Positions 11,465 to 22,300 of a DNA stretch of 64,000 nt are shown here, in pieces. Below the pieces are notes generated by a model. It was not told the DNA's origin. It saw only the letters and a list, made by a program, of their open reading frames with translations, and searched no databases. Position 1 is the first letter of the stretch. Each line of letters begins with the position of its first letter. The translations under genes and the position numbers were made by a program. This DNA comes from Calonectria ilicicola (lineage: Eukaryota > Ascomycota > Sordariomycetes > Hypocreales > Nectriaceae), in contig CP085831.1 in assembly GCA_020809705.1 (NCBI GenBank), positions 5,615,357-5,679,356 on the forward strand, given 5' to 3'.

Positions 11465-13988
11465 TTACAAGGACACAACTGTTACCTGAACGTCTCTATT
11501 GATCATTCCCTTTGTTCCCTTTGTCGCATAACTAATGGTTGAAGACGAACTGAGACACTTTGCGAGTGAGGCAATGGTTGGGCTTCCCATGATATCTCCG
11601 ACGGTGATGCTCAACTGGCGGCTTCGCGCGGCAGCCACAACCTTGATGGCGGATAAAGAGTCACCGCCGATCTTGAAGAAATCGTCGTAGATACCGATTG
11701 TAGAAGCCTTCCTCTGCAAGATGATTGCCCAAGCCGCCTGCAGCAATCGCTCGCTTTCGTTGCGCGGCTGCTCCTTTTCCTCATCCACGCCGTTGATCAT
11801 CTCCAGGTGGGCCGTTGTGATGGTTTGAGCCAGCTCTCTAAGCGTCCGCCGGTCAGTTTTACCAGACATGGTAAGAGGGATACTGCTGATAGGAATGTAC
11901 ATCTCGGGAACCATATAAGCGGGTAACATTGCTGATAGTGCTGGAGTGGCAGCTGCGCGTGCGGCCTGAGCTGACTTGATGGACATGGAGTCAATGCAGA
12001 AAGACGTTTCCATTTCTCTAGTGTTGTCGGCGGTTGAGGACTCAACAAAAGCAGCCAGCATGGTGCGACTACCAATCGTCACAACCTCGGCAACGATGCG
12101 GGAAGAGGGCAGAACCGCTTTATACTGGTGTTCGATCTCACCGAGCTCGATCCTCTGGCCCCGTATCTTGGCTTGAGTGTCCTTACGACCGTGGAGCATG
12201 ATGCTGCCGTCGGGGTTGTACGAACCCAAGTCCCCCGTCAGATAGAAACGACCGTGCTCCAGCTCTGGGAAAAGCTGATGCCTCCATTTTGGAGCCGGGA
12301 CAAAGCCAGACCTGGCTGGCTTATCACCGATGTACCCGCGCGCCAAACAGTGACTCTCAACCATAACTTCGCCGACGGTGCCGAAGGGGAGAAGGTTGCC
12401 GGGGTTGCTAGGGTGCACGATCCACATGCGTGGCCCCGTAGACTGTCCAATGTTACTTGGGCTACTCTGGAGGGTCAATCGCTCTGAGGCAGTATCCCAA
12501 AGTCCCGACTCAGTACAGCCATACGTGTTGACGAGATGGACGTCGTTACAGAGGCTCTCAAGAGTAGCTCTACCCAGGGGCTCGCCGCCGAGCATGATAT
12601 ATTGTAACGTGGGTACTTGGCTTGGCTTCACCTGGCCCGCAACCGAAGGGGTGAGGAACGCATGTGTGACTCCAAGAGCCCTCATCTGCCCGTTCAAGTC
12701 GTTGAGCTTGCCCTGTTCAGAAGGAACACAGACACAGCCGCCGGCATAGAGAGTCGCAACGATCTCAGTAACACTGACATCGAAGCTGGGGGACACAAAG
12801 TGCATGCAGCTCGTCCGATTATTCATGTGAAAAGGGCCCAGAAGGTCAACAACGCCAGTGCAGATGGCAACATGGTCGTGGATGGCGCCTTTTGGCTTTC
12901 CTGTGCTGCCAGAGGTGAAGAAGCAAGTTACAATTGCGTCAGGACGAGATGGCGGCAGTGGACCCGGCTGCTGCTGCTGGACAATCTCGTCAAAGTTGTC
13001 GATGCAGAGGACAGAGGGGTTGAGCTGGCGCCGCATCTGAGGCCCGAGGTTTGTGAAGTATACCTTGGGCCAGACCTGGAGGAAGATGGCGTTGATCCTC
13101 GAAGCGGGACACTTGGGGTCGATGGGCACAAAGACTGCGCCGGCCTTGAGCGTTGCAAGAAACACAACGATGGTCCAGTATGACTTTTCCATTATGTGAG
13201 GAATAAAGTCACCTTGGTCGATGCCAGCAGCCAGGAGCATGGTGGCGATCCGATCAGCATGGTCATTCAGCTGACTATAGGTCAACTTGCCGTCCCAGGC
13301 ACGCACAGCATCTTCAGTAGGGGTTCGGTGTGCATGATGCAGAACTACATCATGAATGCACTCCTTCTGCAAGGCAAGTCTGCCGCTGTTGACCAGTTCC
13401 AGAATGCGGACATCCTCATAGCTGAGGCCACCGACCTCACATACGGGGCGTTCAGTATTCAAGAGAGACGAGCCGTGGTTTTCCCACAGACTGTAGAATG
13501 ACCGGAGAAGTACCCGTGCGTGTCCAGTGTTCTTCTTTCCCGAGAACAAAACTTGAGCCGTAGGCCTGCCATCAAATTCCGAGAGCTGCAAGATAAATGG
13601 TGACTGAGACTTGTTAGACGCTTCTCATAGAAGTATTCGGAACATGGATTTAACTTACACAGCCTTCGAATCTGGGAACTGGAGTACCTGAGCCTGTGAC
13701 TGCAAAAGCAAAAACGTGCTCTCCATCATGAGCTTCTTTTGGTGGCTCCATGAGTTTCTGGGCGTTGAGAAGCTGACCGATGACAGTAGAGTTTTGGATG
13801 CTCAAAAGTCGATAGGTCTTCTCCCACCAACCGTGCTTTTCCGCCAAGCAAGTCAATGTCCATTCATCACAGTGATGATAGAGATCGACAGTGATAGACC
13901 ATAGCACACGGCCGAGTTCATGAGTATTGTTGCCTGCAACATCAAGGACCAAGACCTCAGTGGACATGTAATTGATCAGAGGAGCCAT
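11465..13988 (-). CDS. Stand-alone NRPS loading module (A-T), NRPS9-like
   Basis: Exons are 13988-13659 and 13585-11465 around a 73-nt phase-0 intron (GTAAGT...TTGCAG), giving about 816 residues. The first 150 residues resemble a condensation-domain tail. A complete adenylation domain follows: A3 FFTSGSTGKPKG, A5 NTYGCTES, A7 YLTGDLG, A8 GRKDTQAKIRGQRIE, A10 SGKTDRR with the catalytic Lys. A thiolation domain has IGGDSLSA (phosphopantetheine Ser near residue 751). No C, E, TE or R domain is present. My by-eye ten-residue specificity code is DVTLMGTLWK; the substrate is not predicted from it. With a full A-T pair and no condensation domain, it can only load a residue for another protein. The large synthetase in this window has no working loading module, so this protein most likely supplies residue 1 in trans. 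In F. graminearum NRPS9 does this with GABA, as I recall (guanidinoacetate in a related product). Confidence 0.88.
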
Positions 13989-14328
13989 GATGGATCGTAA
14001 TCATAAGAAATAGAAGAGAAGGTATTTACTTTATGACAAAGATAAACTGTAAGAGGCTAGAACAACGAGGTGCAGCGGTTATATAAGTTTATTGATTATT
14101 TTCTCGTAATGGACGGACAAAACGGCATGACATGAGTTTCAAACATTGATCCCATGATTGATGGACGATTCCATTCCAACGACAAGTTTCGCGACCTGTC
14201 AAATTCGGAAATAAAGCCGTTTGAGCCAAACGCCAGGGATTATATGCATGGCCAGCAGTCAGCACCCTGTCCGCAACCCTGCAAAGTAACATGAGAGGCG
14301 AGAACTTTTCAGGGACGGCGAACTGTGA

Positions 14329-14475
14329 GATACGGCCGGGGTGATTCGATCACAGGGCTTCGGTTCAGTTGAAGGTGGATTAGGAAGCTGATGATTCTAT
14401 TGATTAAGGTTGAAATTGATTCTCTTGCTTAGATGAGGTGTTTTCCCTACTTTATGATACTTTTAGTAATATCTA
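14329..14475. repeat. Dispersed repeat copy a
   Basis: This segment matches 16123-16275 in the same direction. Both contain GATACGGCC, CTTCGGTTCA, GAAGGTGGATTAGGAAGCTG, ATGATTCT, AGGTGTTTT and TTTTAGTAATATCTAT (or close variants). Copy a has more A/T at the differing sites, as after RIP. The family is unknown to me. Copy b continues into a CTCACCCCCTTACG segment whose relative for copy a may be displaced to about 15480, so copy a may be split by the AT-rich insertion at 14480-15475. Confidence 0.6.
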
Positions 14476-14479
14476 TTTA

Positions 14480-15160
14480 TTTATGTTATGACCCATGACA
14501 CGCCTAGGCAGTCTACCACGGTAGAACAAACACTCACCTACCCTATAGCCCCACAGTAATTAATAAGGAAGCACTTACACACAATCACCTAAGTTATTTA
14601 TATAAGCTTTATTATATATAGTAGTTCCTAGAGCGATATTATATACTATTTCTTTTTAATTATATTTAAAAATTTAATTTATTTATTTTATAAATAATTT
14701 TTTAAGTAATAATTTATATTAAAATTAAATAAAAAATATTATTTTATTTATTATATAAAATTTTATTTTAATAATAATTTAAATTATATTTTATTTATAA
14801 AAAAAAATCCCATATTTAAATTTTAATAAAATTAATAAAAAATATTTATAAAAATTATTAAAAATCTTTATTTTAAAATTCTATTTATTATAATATTATA
14901 TAATATAAAGAATATAAACTATTAAACTACTATTTTAACTTTAATTAAAGTGCTTCTTAAGTAACTAAGTCTAAGCTACCTCTTAAAAAAGAGAACAGTC
15001 ACCTATATACACATAACTATTAACAGCTTTAACACTTATAAAGCTTCTAAGTTTAATTCCTAGTATATCTCTATTACTATACCACTATATAAAAAAGCCT
15101 AAGTAGCTTAAATATAAGGGAAGAAAGGCAACTAAAGCAAAGAAAAATCTGCTATAGCTA
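14480..15160. other. AT-rich, RIP-like block
   Basis: The block is dominated by A/T and TpA, with no open frame. It begins with TGTTATGACCC at about 14483, which could be a RIP-altered form of the TGTTACGACC LTR tip seen elsewhere in the window. It therefore may be a decayed LTR element inserted into the repeat at 14329. No gene is visible. Confidence 0.6.
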
Positions 15161-15274
15161 GGGGGGTATGTTAAACCGGCTATAAGGTCTTTAGTGTTGT
15201 CAGGAAAGCACTGAAGGCGCGCTGTTTTTTGAGAAATGCCGTAGCGGTCGTTTTGACAGCTGTGACATTGTTCC

Positions 15275-15431
15275 TGTTACGACCTGATCCACCGTATCCG
15301 GCTCTGTCCAAGCTGATCACTTGGTACAGAGGCTCTTAGACGCTGTTACGTGCTGCAGTAAATGCCGCAATAGCAGTTATTGACCAATCTTTTGCCCCAC
15401 TGGTACAGCGGTCAACAGCACAACCGTTACA
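15275..15431. mobile_element. Solo LTR with 5-bp target-site duplication
   Basis: The 157-bp segment starts TGTTACGACCTG and ends CCGTTACA, with the TG...CA ends of an LTR. The base quintet GTTCC occurs immediately before (15270-15274) and after (15432-15436), as expected for an LTR-retrotransposon target duplication. Its interior (GTTATTGACC, ATCTTTTGCCCC) resembles the LTR at 58721-58860, so they are related families. Recombination between two LTRs probably left this solo copy. Confidence 0.75.
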
Positions 15432-15474
15432 GTTCCAACCGGCACGCTTGATCCTGCCTGCTAGCACGAACCAT

Positions 15475-16100
15475 TACACCTTAGTGGCTCACCCTCTTAC
15501 ACAGGGTCAATCTAACACGAACCATATATTGAGGTTTGCTTAGCGCTTCCGATAGTGCCGTTCCGTGATACAAGCATATATGTTTCATCCCAGTAGAAAT
15601 GGTCGTCAGATACGAGTACACATATAACCTGACCCCCCCCTTGACCAAAGGTGACCTGACCCCCCCCCTGACCTGACCCCTTTGGTGCAAATCTGACCCG
15701 GGTCAGGTTTGCTATCCTGACCCTTGCCTATTTTGGTAGGCGGTCAAGGGGATTCCTATTATAGTAAGCGGTCAAGGCTAAGGAAAATTGAAAGAGGAAT
15801 CCCTAGGGTTATGTCTAGGGTTAGGGTTATAGGGCTACTACTGACGGCAGTGGAAGGTCACTGCTAGCTGTAGCAGAAGGCTGCTACTGACGGCACTAGG
15901 CGGCCGCTGCCGACTGCACTGGAAGGCCGCTACTAGCTATAGCGGAGGGGCTACGACCGGCTGCATAATTTTTCTACCAGCAAAGGTCATGTGATGCGAA
16001 TTCTACCGTATGTAATTCGGACCCCCTTTGTGCAAATTTGACCTTGCGAGCAAAAGGGTCAGATTTGGGGGGGTCAGGTCAGCTAAGCCACCGTTGGGGG
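15475..16100. other. GC-richer low-complexity spacer with telomere-like motif
   Basis: No gene is supported. There are C runs (CCCCCCCC at about 15632 and 15660), repeated ACCTGACCC words, and a telomere-like patch near 15808-15832 (CTAGGGTTAGGGTTATAGGG). Around 15835-15955 a CTACTGACGGCA / GAAGG / CACTGCTAGCTG pattern recurs imperfectly. The start (about 15478-15525) matches the repeat tail found at 7856 and 16300. Confidence 0.5.
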
Positions 16101-16122
16101 GTCAGTTTTCTACCTCCTCGTC

Positions 16123-16345
16123 AGATACGGCCCGGACGAACCGATCACGGGCCTTCGGTTCAATTGAAGGTGGATTAGGAAGCTGATGATTCTCTCAATT
16201 GAGGTCGGAATTAACCCACCTGCTTTAATAAGGTGTTTTTCCCCGCTTCGTGACGCCTTTAGTAATATCTATCTATCCGAGCGGGGGAGGGGGCCTTGGC
16301 GGCTCACCCCCTTACGCGGGGTCGGTCCGACAATGGCTATCCCCT
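16123..16345. repeat. Dispersed repeat copy b
   Basis: This is the less mutated partner of 14329-14475, in the same orientation and GC-richer. It extends into GCGGCTCACCCCCTTACG and GGGTCGGTCCGACAATGG, which also appear in changed form at about 15485 and 7856. No coding sequence is recognised. Confidence 0.6.
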
Positions 16346-17383
16346 GGTTATGCAAGAGACTGGCTCGTGCGTATTTAGTATTGCAACTGCTGAGTTAGAC
16401 TATAAGATGCTGTAAAGTGTACGCCTTCTGGGTATGGTTTCCTAGTGGTATGATTCTTCTCGCTTAGAATGACTAAAACATGACATATATGTGGAAGCAA
16501 TGGATAGCATCTCGGAACCTTGGGATGGCGTGAGACAAACATGGGGTACTAGGCGATCGGTTACTCCAAGACTCCGAGACGCCGATTTACTGCACCCGTT
16601 CGCTCCGATCCGTACATGATGACAGTCTATGTGGCTCTTGCTTTGCTCTTGACCAATCAATTCACATCGTCCTCAGCCTGCCTTGTGATTGGAAGAAGGT
16701 ATCGAGCACATAGATGCTGGAAACACCTGAGAGAAAGACGCAATTGGCAAAAATCAACTCATTTTCCTTCACAATGCTTGGTCATGATACTACCGTAAAA
16801 ACAGGCGAAATCCGACCGAACGGGGGATACTGGTTTTTTGCTTTTTCCTCCACATCTTTTATTCATATCTCCGATTGGTTAGCTCACATCTTTTATTTAA
16901 ATCTCCGATTGGTTGGCTCGATGCAAGTTTCCGGCGATATTATGGGGACTTTTTGGTCTCCACTGTTCGGTCGGATTTCGCGAGTTTTTACGGTACTCTT
17001 CCGACTGGCTTTCACCTTAACCCCTTTGGGCCCATATTTTCCACCCCTAGCTTAGATTGGTGGGATAAATCCCAATAATGACCCACACTATCTCCGTATT
17101 TACTGCGATACATACATCCCTGCCTGTATTGGAATGGGCCGCGGTTCGTCACGGCCCGTCTGGAGGACGACAATTTCACAAGAGGATTCTCACTCCCTCC
17201 ATTGAGTATGTTACGAAATAAAATTTCTTCTTGAACCCTTGCCACAAGTCTCCGAATATCGCCTTGTTGCCACACAAACCTCCCAAGGCCGTAGACAAGG
17301 GAGATTTCCTCCCATACGTTGAACATACAGAAGTGAAATTTGGTACCCATAATCCTCTAGGTGCCCTTCCAGGCAGATAACTA
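16346..17383. other. Gene-free spacer downstream of the SDR gene
   Basis: I find no supportable gene in this kilobase. Frames of 60-113 codons exist on both strands but have no recognisable domain and overlap one another. The only internal structure I see is the 34-bp tandem duplication at 16851-16918. The right part (about 17100-17383) probably includes the 3' untranslated region of the leftward SDR gene. Confidence 0.5.
16851..16918. repeat. 34-bp tandem duplication
   Basis: Two adjacent 34-bp units, 16851-16884 and 16885-16918, both begin CACATCTTTTATT and end TCTCCGATTGGTT(A/G)GCT. They differ at three positions. The differences suggest the duplication is not brand new. Confidence 0.85.
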
Positions 17384-18471
17384 TCACTTAAGGCGGCTTG
17401 CCTCTTGGTCTGATTCCATTGATAGGCCCGAATCCATGATCTGGGGATCCACTGAGTACAGCAGCGACCTGAGTTGAGAAAAGACACGCGCTTTCAGCGT
17501 AACCCCCTCAGGATCTGTAACTGCAACCGGAGGACTTCCATAAAACACATTAATTCATTTCATGCACATGCAGTTTAGGGTATCTTGGCTGCTCACCTTT
17601 CAATGATTCCATCCTTGACGTAACCGCCGTGATCATTGCTCATGCCAACGGCACCGTACACGATGCAGCGACCACCAACCTCTGCTGTCCGCGCCAGCAG
17701 CATCTTCATGATCCGATGGATGATGCGCAAGAGCAGCGGCATGTCTCTAGCGAGGTCTGTATCGCATAGCCCTGGGTCGACAGCCGTAAAAGTGATGCTA
17801 CCTGGCCAGGACTTGTCGACTGTGTCTTTTAGAGCGTAGAAAGCCAACAGTTGAATCAATTTGCTGGTGTCATACCGATCACCCATGTCAGTCTTGCTGG
17901 CGTCGTTGAGGGCGCCGAAAATATCATCAGCCTTCCGCTCAGCGAAAGTGGCGGCTTCGTGGCCTTGACTCGAGACCAATATCATTCTGGGGCGGATATT
18001 ATTTCGGAGACCTGATAGACGCAGTACTGGCAGCAAACCGATGGCGAGTAGAAATGTACCAGTGACATTTGTCCCAAGTGTCTTTTCCATTCCATCAACG
18101 GCTTGAAATGACAGAGTGGCCATACCGGCATTCAGGATAATTGCGTCCAGTCGTGCAAGTTCCTTGGCCCTAGCCACGAATTGCCTGATGGTTTCGACAT
18201 CGGTAAGGTCCAGTTCCCAAAACGCCACGACGCTCTTTGACGACGGATTGGACTTTGTCAGGGATGCTACACATTCAGGACCTTTGCTGACATCTCGCAC
18301 AGCCAAGATGATCTTGGAAGCGTTGAGGCGATGAAAGTGACGGGCTGCTTCCAAGCCGAGTCCACGGCTTGCTCCGGTGATAATGATGGTCTGCCCGGTG
18401 AAATCATGGTTTGGGAGAGGGATTGAAGTGTACTGAGACCGGACAAATGACTTGAACGAGATTCCACTCAT
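17384..18471 (-). CDS. Short-chain dehydrogenase/reductase (SDR)
   Basis: Exon 1 (18471-17597) starts at an ATG and encodes a Rossmann dehydrogenase of the retinol-dehydrogenase-like type: TGASRGLGLEAA (cofactor loop), a following LDLTDVET strand, NAG motif (ILNAGMA), an SS near the catalytic Ser, and the Tyr-Lys pair in RYDTSK. The frame could stop at TGA just after the donor, but a GTGAGC donor sits exactly there. Splicing to the acceptor at 17535 (62-nt intron) adds about 50 residues and ends at 17384, for about 341 residues, the usual length for this family. The added part reads PEGVTLKARVFSQL, similar to normal C-terminal helices. It probably reduces or oxidises a carbonyl/alcohol on the peptide or its precursor; the substrate is unknown. 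It is divergent from the large NRPS and shares its 0.8-kb promoter region. Confidence 0.85.
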
Positions 18472-19304
18472 ATTTGCGCGTTACATACAATAGATAATGT
18501 GCTCCTTATTTGTTGAGATTTGGCGCTTAAGATTCTGGGCTGTCGTGAGTGGAAATACTGTATTTTATCCGTAAGGTACTATAGGTTAAGTTCTATCTCT
18601 CAATTCATACATATACATTTAACCAGTTCATAAGATTACTTAATCATTTACTTTCATATAGCCTACTTGCTAATTGACAGCTAGACCTTTCGTGTAGTTA
18701 GAGTTTCAAGAGAGCCAAACTCTCGGATGACCTTGATAGATGCGGGCTAATAAACAGCCCAAATCGGGAACCACGGATCCTGCATCGTCTGCCCCGAGAT
18801 CCATGGCTTAAAGCGGAAAATAAAATGTCAATCCATATGATGAAGCGGATTGGGATATATTACGGTAGCATTCTCGGCTGCACGGTCAGCAGAGAACTTA
18901 TGCATGCAGGGACTGGGGAATCAGACTAGCGGCAGTTGCACATATCGTGCTAGTTGACTGACGTGCGGGGGTGGGGGGTGAGGGGTGTGGCTATCATACT
19001 CATACAGGGGTAAGTATCGTATCTACCCTGGTAAACTTACACAATCTCTCCGTGAGAGACTATTTGACTTTGACAAGAATCCTAGCTAGCTATTGTAGAG
19101 CTTGGTGTTAGTTAGGAGATTTGCCGAATGATCCATACTTGGAGAGTTTGTCATTGGCAGTATTTTCCCTATAGTCTACCTGACGCCCATTCCAATTCAG
19201 AGACATACACTTAGTGTAGTACAGCTGTAAGAAAGACCCTGACAACTACACATCATTACCATACTCTCGTTATTATCGAATTGCACACCGTTATCTTCAT
19301 CTTC
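18472..19304. promoter_or_regulatory. Shared divergent promoter of SDR and large NRPS
   Basis: The 833 bp lie between two head-to-head genes of the cluster, so both promoters must be here. A G-rich tract (GGGGGTGGGGGGTGAGGGG) is at about 18966-18984. The last 100 bases before the NRPS ATG are C/T-rich with ACTACACATCATTACC. No known regulator box was recognised. Co-regulation of the two genes is inferred from arrangement only. Confidence 0.5.
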
Positions 19305-22300
19305 ATGACGCCGTCACAAGACAATCCCAGTGGCAGCATGACCCAGACGCTCACCATCAGCGTCGACCGCGGTCTCTCTCACGGCGCGTTCCAATGCTAC
19401 GGCTCAGCAAACATGCCTAGCCAGCATCTTGATACGCACAGGCAGCTTGAGCTGGGCGACGAGCTGACCAACCCTAATGCCTCCTTGGTCCCAGCCAAGC
19501 TCCTTCTCGCTTGGGCAATTGTAGCCAAGTCGTTCGCTGGTACCGACAGTGTGGTCATTCTTGGCCCCAAAGTCCAACTGGAAGCTCAGGCCTCGATTGT
19601 CCTGGATGGGGAAACGTTGGTTGTCGATCAAATCAAGGCCATAGGTTCCCATCTGGATGGTTCTGCTGCGCCCAACTCGGCGACAACTCCCGTCGTGGCT
19701 CAGCCCCATCTTCACTCACTCGCCCTGCGCTATACATACAGCGAGGGTGATGGGAACGCTCCAGTTCCCATCAATGCCCCTCTTTCCATTGTATTCTCCC
19801 GACGCCTAGGCCGCTGGTCGGCCGAGTTGAGCGCCGACTCGACAGTCGTCGACCAAAGCCTTTTGCCACTAATATCCCGCACCTTTCAAAGAGCTTTCAA
19901 TCAGTTGCACTCTGTATCATCCCAACTGACCCAGCGTGACATTTCGCTTAGTGACTCCCAAGACGTGGGAATGCTACAAATGCTCGCCGGCCGTCCTGCG
20001 CTGCCAGTAATCTCGCTTGTGCATGACCTAATTGGCCATCGTGCTCGCAGCCAGCCTGATGCTGAGGCCAGTGTTTCGTGGGATGTCAACCTAACGTATG
20101 CTGAGTTGGACGGGGTTTCAGACATTCTGGCATCACACTTGGTTTCGCTTGGCCTACAGGTCGGCTCGACAGTGGCAACTTGGCTTGAAAAGTCCGGCTG
20201 GGTGCCGGCTATCTATCTTGCCGTTTTGAAGGCAGGTGGTGCCTTTGCTCCCCTGAATCCTGGTCTATCTGCGGATCAGCTCCCCTCTGCTGTGGAGAGA
20301 CTGTCTCCGAGCATCATTATCTCATCCTCTCCAAACCTCACCAAGTTTGTCGGACTGGCAGAGCACGTGCTCGACATCTCTGACATTGTTAAAAACCATC
20401 ATGACACCAAAACCCAACTCCGGTCCAAGATACCAGTCACACCACACGATCCTGCTTGCATCATTTACACATCTGACGGCGTGGAGGCTGAGACTCTACT
20501 TGTACTGGACCATGTGGCTGTCTGTACTTCGATCGCCACCAACAGCAACACCCATGACTTTTCGCCCGCCACTAGAACACTCCAGTTTGCCCCTTATGGT
20601 TCCTGCACTAGTGTCGCAGACATTCTCTTCACCTTGGCAGCGGGTGGCTGTGTCTGCACTCCGTCGGAACAAGAGCGACTCACTGGTATCGCCAACGCAT
20701 GCAGCAGGATGAAACCCTCACTAGCCTGCCTCACACCCTCTTCAGCAGCTGTCCTCAACCACGATGACCTCCCTGGTGTATATACTATTATTCTGGCTGG
20801 AGAGCATTTGGACACTAATACCGTCAAGAAATGGGCGCCGGCAACAGACCTCATCAACGCATACGGTTCGGCTGCCGCTCTTGGCTACGCATGCTCTACA
20901 GCACCTCTTATCACCATCTCATCTCCGCGCAACATCGGATGGCCCCGCGGCTGTGCTGTCTGGGTCATGGATCCTCAAGACCCTACGCGCCTCGCTCCAC
21001 CAGGTGCCGTTGGCCAACTACTTGTTGAAAGTCCATTTCTTGGGCAAAAGTACGAGAGTGCTGGCGATGGAGCCTCAGCTTCAGTTTCTGCGTTGGTTCC
21101 CCGCCCAGAATGTCTGATTTCAAAGCCCACAGGCAACGTGCGCTACTTCTTGACTGAGCATATTGTCCGCTTTGATATTCGTGATGGTACATTGCAGCTC
21201 CTTGGCCTTAAGAGCTCGCAAGGCCAGATATTGCATTTTGACTCACATGGTGGCGAATCACCAGCCTCGACCTCGACACTGGGCGAAACCCCGACTGTCA
21301 CAGGGCCAGTGACCCCCGTGGCTATCAGTGCTTCGCAAACCAGCTTGGATACCAATGCCATCGACGTCAGCTTACGAGCAGCTGACACGCGTTTTGCGCT
21401 GCTCAGTCTGTCCCCTCAGAAGCTGTCTCGTCTGGAAGCTCTACTGAAACCCTTGGGTTCGGTGCAAGACTGCTACCCATGCTGCCCGGTCCAAGAGGGC
21501 ATCCTTGTTAGCCAGGTTAAAGCCCCAGGGACCTACAACATTTTGGTCGTCTGGGAATTTGTCAACGGTGCCAATGTTTCCTTGGCGAGTCTCCGAACTG
21601 CGTGGGAGCGAGTCGTACAGCGCCATGCTCCACTACGCTCGACGTTTGTGGAGAGTCTGCGCGATGGTAGCGTCTTTGACCAAGTCGTCCTGACCTCACC
21701 ATCAGTCGACGTGGTGGAAGTACCATGGCTGGAAGACCTGACAGAATCAGATGATATACTTCAACTGACAGCCGCCACGTGGCACAAGGGAAAACCACAT
21801 CATCGCCTTGGGCTCTCCAAAGCGACGGATGGTAGATTACGCTGCCAGCTCCTAATCAGCCACGCTGTCATTGACGGCCTGTCTGTCCAGACTCTTCAGC
21901 ATAATCTTGAGCGATCCCTCAATGGTGCTTTGCCTGACAATCTGCACCCAGATCTTCAACGCCGGTATATCCAGCAGCTGCAGCAAGCCCCTGAAGAGGA
22001 CGCTCGTGAGTTCTGGAGAACCTATCTAGATGGGCTCTCCGGATCCCTGCTCCCCAAGCTGACCGACTGGAACGATCAGAGCCCTGCCCGTGTGTCAACT
22101 AAACGGCGCACACTTCCAGACGTTCAGCGACTGAGGCGTTTCTGCCAGGAACAAGGAACCACTCTATTCTCATTGACTCAAGCGGCGTGGGCAATGGTCC
22201 TTCGGGCTTATACCCTGTCCGACGACGTCTGCTTCGCCTTCATGGCCACCGATAGACACCTCCTTGGCGATGGTGCCGACGACGCAGTTGGCTTCTTTAT

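Noticed and set aside
16986..17487. Leftward frames of about 100 codons downstream of the SDR gene
   Set aside because: They have no recognisable motifs and overlap the spliced SDR C-terminus and its probable 3' untranslated region.
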